A stretch of 19,682 nt of DNA, from assembly GCA_900553245.1 (NCBI GenBank), contig USCP01000011.1:1-19682 (forward strand). The letters run 5' to 3'. The notes below the pieces were generated by a model, which saw only the letters and a list, made by a program, of their open reading frames with translations, was not told the origin of the DNA and did not search any database. Positions 6,947-12,516 of the stretch are shown in pieces (the first letter of the stretch is position 1; every line of letters begins with the position of its first letter). This stretch comes from an uncultured Peptococcaceae bacterium. GTDB taxonomy: Bacteria; Bacillota; Peptococcia; Peptococcales; Peptococcaceae. A program made the translations under genes and the position numbers.

Positions 6947-7861
6947 TTAGGCGCGGATGCCGGTTTTGAGGAAATATTCGACGCCGTTTTTGATGATGAT
7001 TTCCAGCGCGCCGACGTCTACGAGGTAGTCCACGTACATGTGGATGTTGCGTTCGTAGAAGGCCACTTTGCGCGGCTTGGAGGAGAGCATTTTCATGACG
7101 GTGCAGGCGGTGATGACGATTTCGCTGCGGGTGAGGCCACAGTCGATGTTATCGAGGATGCGCATGGCGATGTCCTTGACGCAGGCGATGCAATCGTCCG
7201 CCAGCTGGGTAATGGTTTCGCCCGGATAAAGACCCTTGTGGGCGGCGAGGTAGTAGCTGTAATGGGTGTCGCGCAAAAGCTGCATGGCTTCAATGGATTT
7301 TTGCACGTTAAAGAAATACGGCAGCTTGGCGTTGGTGATGTTTTTGCCGGTGAGGATGGCGTCGCCCATGTAACACACGTCATCCGGAGTGACGATGGAG
7401 ATGTGGTCCGGGGTATGGCCTGGGGTGTGGACGATTTCAAAATCGGCCCCGCAGAAGTTGATGTGGTTTTCACTTGGCATGATGAGCTCATCGGCTTCTA
7501 CGAGCATGGTGGTGATGTCATCATCGGCTGCCGGTTGCTGCGGATGGAGCATATAAAAATAATAGGCCTGCAAGTTGAGCGGGGTTGCGGCAATCCCGGC
7601 TTCACCGGCAGAAAGGGCCACCGGAATGTTGTATTTTTGTTGGAAATAACGGTGGTTGGCGGAGTGGTCCACGTGGATGTGGGAGCCGAGGATGCCTACC
7701 GGCGTGAGGCCGTTTTTTTCCAGTGTTTTTTCAATGTCGTCGCGTTGTGCGCGAAAACCGGTGTCTAGAAGCACACAGGTGGACTCGGAGGTTTTATACA
7801 GGGGGATCACCTGCCAGTCGTCCAAATACCAGGTATTCCCTACCGCTTGCTTTAACTGCAT
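6947..7861 (-). CDS. MBL-fold metallo-hydrolase
   Basis: 304 residues, ATG at 7861 with AAGGG 6 nt upstream. Residues 1-~215 are a metallo-beta-lactamase fold: SHIHVDHSANH gives His61, His63, Asp65 and His66, HTPGHTPDH gives His149, GDAIL gives Asp167, and AAHKG gives His208, a complete two-metal ligand set. The C-terminal ~75 residues (DIAMRILDN..LTRSEIVITACTVMKML) look like a small helical, possibly winged-helix appendage (YVDYLVDVGALEIIIKNGVEYFLK). The substrate cannot be told; glyoxalase-II-like, lactonase and other hydrolases share these motifs. The start codon is 1 nt from the upstream gene's stop, so the two are translated from one transcript. Confidence 0.9.
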   Translation of the reverse strand: MQLKQAVGNTWYLDDWQVIPLYKTSESTCVLLDTGFRAQRDDIEKTLEKNGLTPVGILGSHIHVDHSANHRYFQQKYNIPVALSAGEAGIAATPLNLQAYYFYMLHPQQPAADDDITTMLVEADELIMPSENHINFCGADFEIVHTPGHTPDHISIVTPDDVCYMGDAILTGKNITNAKLPYFFNVQKSIEAMQLLRDTHYSYYLAAHKGLYPGETITQLADDCIACVKDIAMRILDNIDCGLTRSEIVITACTVMKMLSSKPRKVAFYERNIHMYVDYLVDVGALEIIIKNGVEYFLKTGIRA

Positions 7862-7862
7862 A

Positions 7863-8426
7863 CTAATCCCTTCTCTTCTTTAAACTATGAGCATCATACA
7901 CCTTGCGGTGCAAGCCCTTGATATACGCAAATGTCGCAGCTTCGCCTTCTTCGGCGAGCATGCGCAGCCAAGATTCCAGCACCCTTGCCGTTTCCGGGTG
8001 CATGGCGCTTTCGGCATGGCCGTTGAGATAATAATCGAGGGGCTTGCGGTCATTGTAGGCACTGCCTTGGTAGACTTTACACGCCGCCACCCGATCACAA
8101 AACATTTCTACCACATATTTTCCCGGCATGCGCACCGCTTCTTCGCGGTGTTTTTTGATATTATAATCCACCCAGTATTCAAAATGGTGTTTATTGCGCC
8201 CCTTGTGATGGAGCCATGCCGAGGAGTAGCCCCAAAGGTCACGTTCGCGCACGTTGGGGCTTTTGTACCCCATAAAATATTTCACGCCGGGGATAAACTC
8301 CGACGGACTAAATTTTGATAAATCATGCACCAATCCCTGCCAAGGAATGCCTGCCATACAGCAATGACGCATCACTGCCATGCGGTGCCGGTGCACCAAT
8401 CTAAAATGCTTAATGGGATGAATCAT
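7863..8426 (-). CDS. DUF5662 family protein
   Basis: 187 residues from the ATG at 8426, chosen because AAGGAGG lies 7 nt upstream. The sequence begins IHPIKHFRLVHRHRMAVMRHC and continues GLVHDLSKFSPSEF, YSSAWLHHKGRNKHHFEYW, and KYVVEMFCDRVAACKVY. These match DUF5662, a family rich in His and Asp with an HD-like HDLSKFS block, which suggests but does not prove a metal-dependent hydrolase. No membrane segments or signal peptide, so it should be cytoplasmic. Its stop is 1 nt from the start of the MBL-fold gene, implying a two-gene operon from the promoter at 8484-8512. No function is established. Confidence 0.83.
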   Translation of the reverse strand: MIHPIKHFRLVHRHRMAVMRHCCMAGIPWQGLVHDLSKFSPSEFIPGVKYFMGYKSPNVRERDLWGYSSAWLHHKGRNKHHFEYWVDYNIKKHREEAVRMPGKYVVEMFCDRVAACKVYQGSAYNDRKPLDYYLNGHAESAMHPETARVLESWLRMLAEEGEAATFAYIKGLHRKVYDAHSLKKRRD

Positions 8427-8483
8427 ACACGCGCCTCCTTTTCCAAGCGACACCAAGTCGCCGGATTGAACCCATGTTCTTTT

Positions 8484-8512
8484 AGTGTAACCGCTCAATC
8501 GGCTTTTTTCAA
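8484..8512 (-). promoter_or_regulatory. Promoter of the DUF5662-MBL operon
   Basis: Minus strand TTGAAA (8512-8507), 17-bp spacer, TACACT (8489-8484), about 58 nt upstream of the ATG at 8426. Confidence 0.6.
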
Positions 8513-8525
8513 GGAAGATGCCGAC

Positions 8526-8556
8526 AAAAAAGGCTGCTCCCGTTGGGAACAGCCTT
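8526..8556 (-). terminator. Terminator of the CpXC gene
   Basis: On the minus strand AAGGCTGTTCCC-AAC-GGGAGCAGCCTT forms a 12-bp stem with one G-T pair, followed by a run of Ts. It lies just after the stop at 8565. Confidence 0.88.
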
Positions 8557-8564
8557 GAATGGTA

Positions 8565-9236
8565 TTAAGCATCCTGTGCCATGCGGCCCAAAAAGTCAAA
8601 GGCCCAGTCTTGGTCAATCAATACTTCATCGGCGGCAAATTGGTCGAGCTTGTCCTTGTAGTCCGCAGCAATTTGCGCGTATACTTCGGTGCTCAACGGA
8701 ATTTCACCAATGGCGCGACCCTCACCCACAAAGACAAAATGCAAGCTACCGTCCAAATGCTCATCGATAAAGACGGCTTCCACATTGTCGCCTCCGGCAG
8801 CTTGTGCCAATTGGTCACGCAACTGACCGTAGAGGAAAATTTTGTAGAGTTCCATCACACGATCGTCGTAGCCCGCATCAAAGATACGAATTTTTTCAAC
8901 CAAGGCATCCGGCCCAATCACGAGGCGACGATACTGCCCGTCAGCAGACGCCTGTGGTTCGCCATCTTGGGTCAATGTGGCACGCGCTTGGTCAATTTCT
9001 TCCGGACTTTGCAAATGGTAGAGCAACACTCCATGGTCGGCATCTTGATAGATAAAGCTGTAATTTACAAATTGTTCACTCCCGCAATGTGGGCAGGTAA
9101 ACTTAAAGAGCTCATAATTTTTTACGAGCACTTTGAGCGCTGGGTCAGTGGTCACGTCAATGTGACCGTAAAATTCAAAAGCGCCTTCCTTCTTGCAATC
9201 CATACAAGCAATGTTTTGGCTATTTTTCATGGTCAT
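8565..9236 (-). CDS. CpXC domain zinc-ribbon protein
   Basis: 223 residues, with AAGGAGG 10 nt before the ATG at 9236. The N-terminal ~80 residues fit the CpXC domain: CMDC (Cys11, Cys14), DVTTDPALKVLVKNYELFKF, then CPHCGSEQ (Cys48, Cys51) and FIYQDADHGVLLYH. The four cysteines should bind one zinc. The remaining ~140 residues are acidic and soluble and match no domain I recognise. CpXC proteins have no settled biochemical role. It follows the thioesterase gene by 58 nt on the same strand and ends at a strong terminator, so the pair probably forms an operon. Confidence 0.83.
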   Translation of the reverse strand: MTMKNSQNIACMDCKKEGAFEFYGHIDVTTDPALKVLVKNYELFKFTCPHCGSEQFVNYSFIYQDADHGVLLYHLQSPEEIDQARATLTQDGEPQASADGQYRRLVIGPDALVEKIRIFDAGYDDRVMELYKIFLYGQLRDQLAQAAGGDNVEAVFIDEHLDGSLHFVFVGEGRAIGEIPLSTEVYAQIAADYKDKLDQFAADEVLIDQDWAFDFLGRMAQDA

Positions 9237-9294
9237 TCGGCTTCGTCCTCCTTCGGATCCTTATCTTTAAGTATGAAGGGTTTTACGACTTTTT

Positions 9295-9726
9295 TCAACC
9301 CACCTTAAAGGGAATCGCTCCTTGCTGGGCTTCGTACGCTTTGTAGGCAGCATGCACCTCCGGAAAGCGTTTCTTCAGACTGATTGGTCGGCCATCAGCC
9401 TCTAGGAAGCAATGCACACTGGTGGCGGTGGCTACTGTTTCGCCCTTCGCGGTCATTTCATAGGCCAAACGCATTTTGAGATGGTCACAATCAATGATAT
9501 AGATATTGACCTCAATGAGATCGTTATAGGTGGTTGGCTTTTTATAATTGCAGCTTACACTGACCACCGGCGAGGATAGCCCTAGGCTTTCAAAGGTATC
9601 ATAGCTCATGCCCATTTGTTCCATCCATTCTCCACGCGCCTCTTCCATGATGCGAATATAGTTGGAATGATGGGTTATACCCATACGATCGGTTTCATAA
9701 TATTGTACTTTATGTTGATAGCTCAT
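9295..9726 (-). CDS. Acyl-CoA thioesterase, hotdog fold (YbgC/4HBT type)
   Basis: 143 residues, ATG at 9726 with AAAGGAG upstream. The N-terminal signature YYETDRMGITHHSNYIRIMEEAR, with catalytic-position Asp13, is characteristic of 4HBT/YbgC-FadM thioesterases, followed by SVSCNYKKPTTYNDLIEVNIYI and a typical final strand SVHCFLEADGRPISL. The length is standard for the family. It should cleave the thioester of a fatty or aromatic acyl-CoA in the cytoplasm; the particular substrate cannot be inferred. First gene of a probable operon with the CpXC gene, with a promoter at 9754-9782. Confidence 0.9.
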   Translation of the reverse strand: MSYQHKVQYYETDRMGITHHSNYIRIMEEARGEWMEQMGMSYDTFESLGLSSPVVSVSCNYKKPTTYNDLIEVNIYIIDCDHLKMRLAYEMTAKGETVATATSVHCFLEADGRPISLKKRFPEVHAAYKAYEAQQGAIPFKVG

Positions 9727-9753
9727 AAGGACGCTCCTTTCACAGTCCCTTCT

Positions 9754-9782
9754 ATTGTAATCCTCTGGGCGATGCGCCGCAA
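9754..9782 (-). promoter_or_regulatory. Promoter of the thioesterase-CpXC operon
   Basis: Minus strand TTGCGG (9782-9777), 17-bp spacer, TACAAT (9759-9754), 27 nt upstream of the thioesterase ATG. A TTTAAG repeat pair lies just upstream. Confidence 0.6.
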
Positions 9783-9795
9783 TCGCTTGTGCAAT

Positions 9796-9821
9796 CTTAA
9801 AAAAATCTTAAAAGTCTTGAA
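9796..9821 (-). promoter_or_regulatory. TTTAAG-N5-TTTAAG operator-like repeat, minus orientation
   Basis: On the minus strand TTTAAG (9812-9807), 5 nt, TTTAAG (9801-9796), period 11 bp, preceded by a related TTCAAG (9821-9816). It is the same element as at 9993-10009 but inverted. It stands between the thioesterase promoter and the first small RNA promoter, so it could act on either. Confidence 0.55.
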
Positions 9822-9852
9822 CTTTTCTCTAGATTTTCATTTTATAATCGAC

Positions 9853-9858
9853 TATAAT
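9853..9858 (+). promoter_or_regulatory. -10 box of small RNA 1
   Basis: A perfect TATAAT, 5 nt before the conserved 5' end CTGTAAATTCC, the same spacing as in copy 2. A second TATAAT is at 9843-9848. No good -35 is present (TAGATT at 17 bp), which suggests help from an activator. Confidence 0.6.
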
Positions 9859-9863
9859 AATAA

Positions 9864-9978
9864 CTGTAAATTCCTTTTCATTGTGGCCATGTCTTAATGG
9901 CCAATCTCCTTTATAACACTTCCCCTCAGTGTTATAAGCGCCCGATTGCCGGACTACCGGCTTTTGGGCATTTTTTTT
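9864..9978 (+). ncRNA. Small RNA 1 of a tandem pair, anti-Shine-Dalgarno type
   Basis: About 115 nt with no ORF. In order: unpaired 5' end CTGTAAATTCCTTTTCATT (9864-9882); hairpin TGGCCAT/ATGGCCA (9884-9890, 9897-9903); linker ATCTCC; a 10-bp hairpin TTATAACACT/AGTGTTATAA (9911-9920, 9928-9937) presenting loop TCCCCTC; and a terminator GCCC..GCCGG/CCGGC..GGGC (9940-9969) followed by eight Ts. Copy 2 repeats the 5' end exactly and keeps the hairpin, linker and C-rich loop while the stem bases change, so the structure rather than a protein is conserved. The C/U-rich segments complement ribosome binding sites, suggesting a regulator acting on mRNA translation. Ends are inferred from promoter and terminator. 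Confidence 0.8.
9940..9978 (+). terminator. Terminator of small RNA 1
   Basis: Outer stem GCCC/GGGC, inner stem GCCGG/CCGGC with loop ACTA, then A and eight consecutive Ts at 9971-9978. Confidence 0.88.
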
Positions 9979-9992
9979 GCTTTTTTTCTCTT

Positions 9993-10025
9993 TTTAAGGC
10001 TACTTTAAGGATTCAAGGCTATCAT
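9993..10025 (+). promoter_or_regulatory. Promoter of small RNA 2 with TTTAAG-N5-TTTAAG operator
   Basis: TTTAAG at 9993-9998 and 10004-10009 (11-bp period), exactly 10 nt, then -10 TATCAT at 10020-10025, and 5 nt to the conserved RNA start. The repeat takes the place of a -35 box. An 11-bp direct repeat is typical of OmpR/PhoB-family regulators, and the motif equals the CiaR box described in streptococci; the regulator here is not in the window. Confidence 0.78.
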
Positions 10026-10030
10026 TAGAG

Positions 10031-10157
10031 CTGTAAATTCCTTTTCATTTACACCGACCGTTTTCACGGTCCATTCTCCTTCGATTGCACCACTCCCCTC
10101 GGTGCGAAAGATACTAAAAGGTGTGGCTTCCATCCTCAAGGCCACACCTTTTATTTT
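10031..10157 (+). ncRNA. Small RNA 2 of a tandem pair, anti-Shine-Dalgarno type
   Basis: About 120-127 nt. It opens with the same 19 nt as copy 1 (CTGTAAATTCCTTTTCATT, 10031-10049). Then come hairpin GACCGT/ACGGTC (10056-10061, 10066-10071), linker CATTCTCCTT (10072-10081), hairpin GCACC/GGTGC (10087-10091, 10101-10105) with loop ACTCCCCTC, and a terminator stem AAAAGGTGTGGC/GCCACACCTTTT (10116-10127, 10141-10152) whose own loop contains CCATCCTC. Stems differ from copy 1 but remain paired, and the unpaired C/U motifs are kept. The layout resembles streptococcal csRNAs and staphylococcal C-rich-loop RNAs; homology to either is not claimed. Confidence 0.8.
10116..10157 (+). terminator. Terminator of small RNA 2
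   Basis: 12-bp perfect stem AAAAGGTGTGGC/GCCACACCTTTT with a 13-nt loop, followed by ATTTT. Confidence 0.85.
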
Positions 10158-10160
10158 CGT

Positions 10161-10204
10161 AACAAAGCGCCTGTCTTTCACGATTGAAAGGCAGGCGCTT
10201 TGTT
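10161..10204 (-). terminator. Terminator of the downstream LtaS-like gene
   Basis: A 20-bp stem with a single G-T pair (10161-10180 with 10185-10204) and a 4-nt loop, beginning 2 nt after the stop at 10207. The U-tract is weak on the minus strand and better on the plus strand, so it probably also backs up small RNA 2. Confidence 0.8.
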
Positions 10205-10206
10205 AT

Positions 10207-12429
10207 TTATTCTGTTGTGTGTTTGAATGGTGTCACCGATGGCAACGCCTTCTCATCATGGGTAAAAACTGACCAATCTCTATGAGTGGTGTCCATCAGA
10301 TTGTTATAGGCCACACATTGATAGTCATTCACAAGCCGCTTAATCGCCGATTGATTTTCCGGAATTTGATAGAAAGCCTCACCCTTCGTATCCACATAAC
10401 CGAGGTTTGAAATGACCGGCAGAGATTTGTATAAACTTGCTAAATATCGCTCGTAGTCAGTCAGTTTCAGCCCTGCTGTTTCCAAAATAAGCGGAGAAAG
10501 ATAATTGGTAGAAATGGTGCCCATGTCCTTTTCCGGAATGTCATAGTTTGCCCAAATCACAAACGGTGTTTGATGATAGGCTTGATTTTTAGTAATATCA
10601 AAGTTTTCCGGTGCTTCTCCAAAGAGCTCTGTATAGAATTCTTTTTCCAGGCTTGGCAAGTGGTCACCAAACATCACCACAATGGTCGGTTCCTTCACAT
10701 TTTTAAAGTAACCGATGAGTTCCTCAAATGCTTTGTCTGACGCATGCATCAAGGACAGATAGCGATTCGCTTGTGGATAGGTGCCATCCATATTGGTAAT
10801 GCGCACTTCTTCTTGGAAATTCGCACTTGGGTCCAAATACCCGCCATGGTTTTGAATGGTCACATTGAACATAAAGTACGGTCTGGACTTATTACGCGCT
10901 TCATACATATCCTCTACAATCTTGAAATCGTAGTGGTCACTCATATAATCGCGGTTGTACACATCGCCGTCGCTAGGGTCGACTTCCTTTTCAATGGCAC
11001 CGATACGGTCAGCGGCGGTCATCTCGAGGATGCTTTTAGGTACAAGGTCCTCTAAGGCAACAAAGCGCTCAAAGCCCATATATGCATAGGCCTTTTCACG
11101 GCTCCAACCACTGGCGTAATACGGATGGAAAGCCTCAGTCTGATATCCCTGCGCCCGTAGGTTCCAGGCAATAGACGGAGAGGTGTCGTGCATACTCGCC
11201 GAATAAGCCACTGCGCCCGCTGAAAGGAAACTTTGAGAATTACCGGTGAGCGCCTCATACTCGGTGCAAGCGGTCCCACCGCCGTGAGTGGATACCTGCA
11301 AGGAGCCACGAATGGTATTCTCCTTGAGGCTATTAAAAAACGGCATGACCTCGATGTTGGTTTCAAGGTCGCCAAGGGCGTCCAAATCCGCAAAGGATTC
11401 ATTCATAATCATAATGATATTTGGTTGCTTTTTGGTCGGCATGTAATCGCTCTTGCCACTAATCATGTTATAAGCACCATTGCCTTGTGGATTCACACCG
11501 GTTTCTTCGAGGGTTGCATCTACCGTGCTTGACACCTCATCGGCATCATAGCCATCCGGCTTTTCCGGAAAGACATTACGTAGATTCAAACAAAAAGCCA
11601 TCCAGTTACCGTATTCCTCATAACTGGATTCTTGATCCCAATAACTGATTGTATACTTCTTGTCCTGCAAATAGGATTGACTGTAAAAGACCGAGCCAAT
11701 CAATAAGATGGCTAGGAGTGCCAACGCACGAAGGGTCACCTTCCAACGCGCACGCACCAAATTGCCACGCCCGAGCTGATAGGCCACACCGAGCATCAGT
11801 CCGGTCCAAACAGTGGCAATCATGAGCGGCACTGTAAGCTCAAACACATAGTTAGACGCTACATTCATGCCGGTTTCGGCAGCAAAAAGATCGAGTGGCA
11901 CGAAAGGTGTCCCGCGAAAGAGTAAGACAAAATGGCACGCCACCGCAAAGGCATAAAAAAGTCCAATGGCAATAAAGCCGGACCATCGATAGCTGCCAAA
12001 GATGGCCAAAAACAAAAGATAAACCACCGCGATAAAAATCACGTTCATAAACACCAATTCCGATGCACGGGCAAAGCCATCCATCTCATTGGCAAATTCA
12101 ATCATATGGTAAGTCGTCACAGGCAGTGTCACATACACCGCGGTACTTAGGAAAAAGCCGATTTTTCCATGGACGCGCACCCGCAGGATAAAGAGCACAC
12201 CGGCCAAAATAGCAAAAAACAAGAGCTTGGATTCGTCGCCCCATAGGCCAAAGTCTGCACCAAAGCCCGCTTTAAAAAGCGGAGACACTCGGTGCATCAA
12301 CACTAGCATCACCGATGTCATCAAGCAACCGAGGAACACATAAGGCAAGGGGCTTAAAGAGACATCTACCGGCCCCACATGAAAAAGCGGACGTTCTTTT
12401 TTCAAAATCGACGGCAACTTCATGCGCAT
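10207..12429 (-). CDS. LtaS-like sulfatase-family membrane phosphotransferase, copy 1
   Basis: 740 residues from the ATG at 12429, with AAAGGAG 9 nt upstream. Residues ~25-255 hold about seven membrane segments, including RGTPFVPLDLF before the sixth. The extracellular alkaline-phosphatase/sulfatase domain starts near residue 335: IIMIMNESFADL (metal-ligand Glu344), THGGGTACTEYEALTGN (catalytic Thr386), SRPYFMFNVTIQNHGGY, and MFGDHLPS (Asp589, His590). These match the LtaS Glu/Thr/Asp-His metal set. Family members transfer glycerol-phosphate from phosphatidylglycerol to build lipoteichoic acid, or modify other glycans. It is longer than staphylococcal LtaS (646) and could be a related transferase. 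Paralogue of the upstream gene, 87 nt away. Confidence 0.9.
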   Translation of the reverse strand: MRMKLPSILKKERPLFHVGPVDVSLSPLPYVFLGCLMTSVMLVLMHRVSPLFKAGFGADFGLWGDESKLLFFAILAGVLFILRVRVHGKIGFFLSTAVYVTLPVTTYHMIEFANEMDGFARASELVFMNVIFIAVVYLLFLAIFGSYRWSGFIAIGLFYAFAVACHFVLLFRGTPFVPLDLFAAETGMNVASNYVFELTVPLMIATVWTGLMLGVAYQLGRGNLVRARWKVTLRALALLAILLIGSVFYSQSYLQDKKYTISYWDQESSYEEYGNWMAFCLNLRNVFPEKPDGYDADEVSSTVDATLEETGVNPQGNGAYNMISGKSDYMPTKKQPNIIMIMNESFADLDALGDLETNIEVMPFFNSLKENTIRGSLQVSTHGGGTACTEYEALTGNSQSFLSAGAVAYSASMHDTSPSIAWNLRAQGYQTEAFHPYYASGWSREKAYAYMGFERFVALEDLVPKSILEMTAADRIGAIEKEVDPSDGDVYNRDYMSDHYDFKIVEDMYEARNKSRPYFMFNVTIQNHGGYLDPSANFQEEVRITNMDGTYPQANRYLSLMHASDKAFEELIGYFKNVKEPTIVVMFGDHLPSLEKEFYTELFGEAPENFDITKNQAYHQTPFVIWANYDIPEKDMGTISTNYLSPLILETAGLKLTDYERYLASLYKSLPVISNLGYVDTKGEAFYQIPENQSAIKRLVNDYQCVAYNNLMDTTHRDWSVFTHDEKALPSVTPFKHTTE

Positions 12430-12468
12430 TCCACACAACTCCTTTCATCAATTCTACGTCAACTAAAG

Positions 12469-12497
12469 AAAAAAGGACGGATGGCGCACATCCGTCC
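12469..12497 (-). terminator. Terminator between the two LtaS-like genes
   Basis: Perfect 9-bp stem GGACGGATG/CATCCGTCC (12475-12483, 12489-12497) with a 5-nt loop, followed on the minus strand by six Ts. It lies 20 nt after the stop of copy 2 and 40 nt before the start of copy 1. I see no clear promoter for copy 1 in the remaining spacer, so partial readthrough is likely. Confidence 0.85.
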
Positions 12498-12516
12498 CCT
12501 CATGAAACTGTCATTG

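Noticed and set aside
6833..7768. Long plus-strand ORF of 311 codons
   Set aside because: It is antisense to the MBL-fold gene, whose motifs are unmistakable. Its Val/Asp/Gly-rich product is what the reverse strand of such a gene gives.
8559..9308. Plus-strand ORF of 249 codons opposite the CpXC gene
   Set aside because: The minus strand has CxxC motifs, a ribosome binding site and a terminator; the plus ORF has none of these and no family features.
9727..10206. CRISPR array or transposon remnants as an explanation for the repeats
   Set aside because: Only two repeat units with different internal sequence, each with its own promoter and terminator; no short regular spacers, no terminal inverted repeats and no target duplication.
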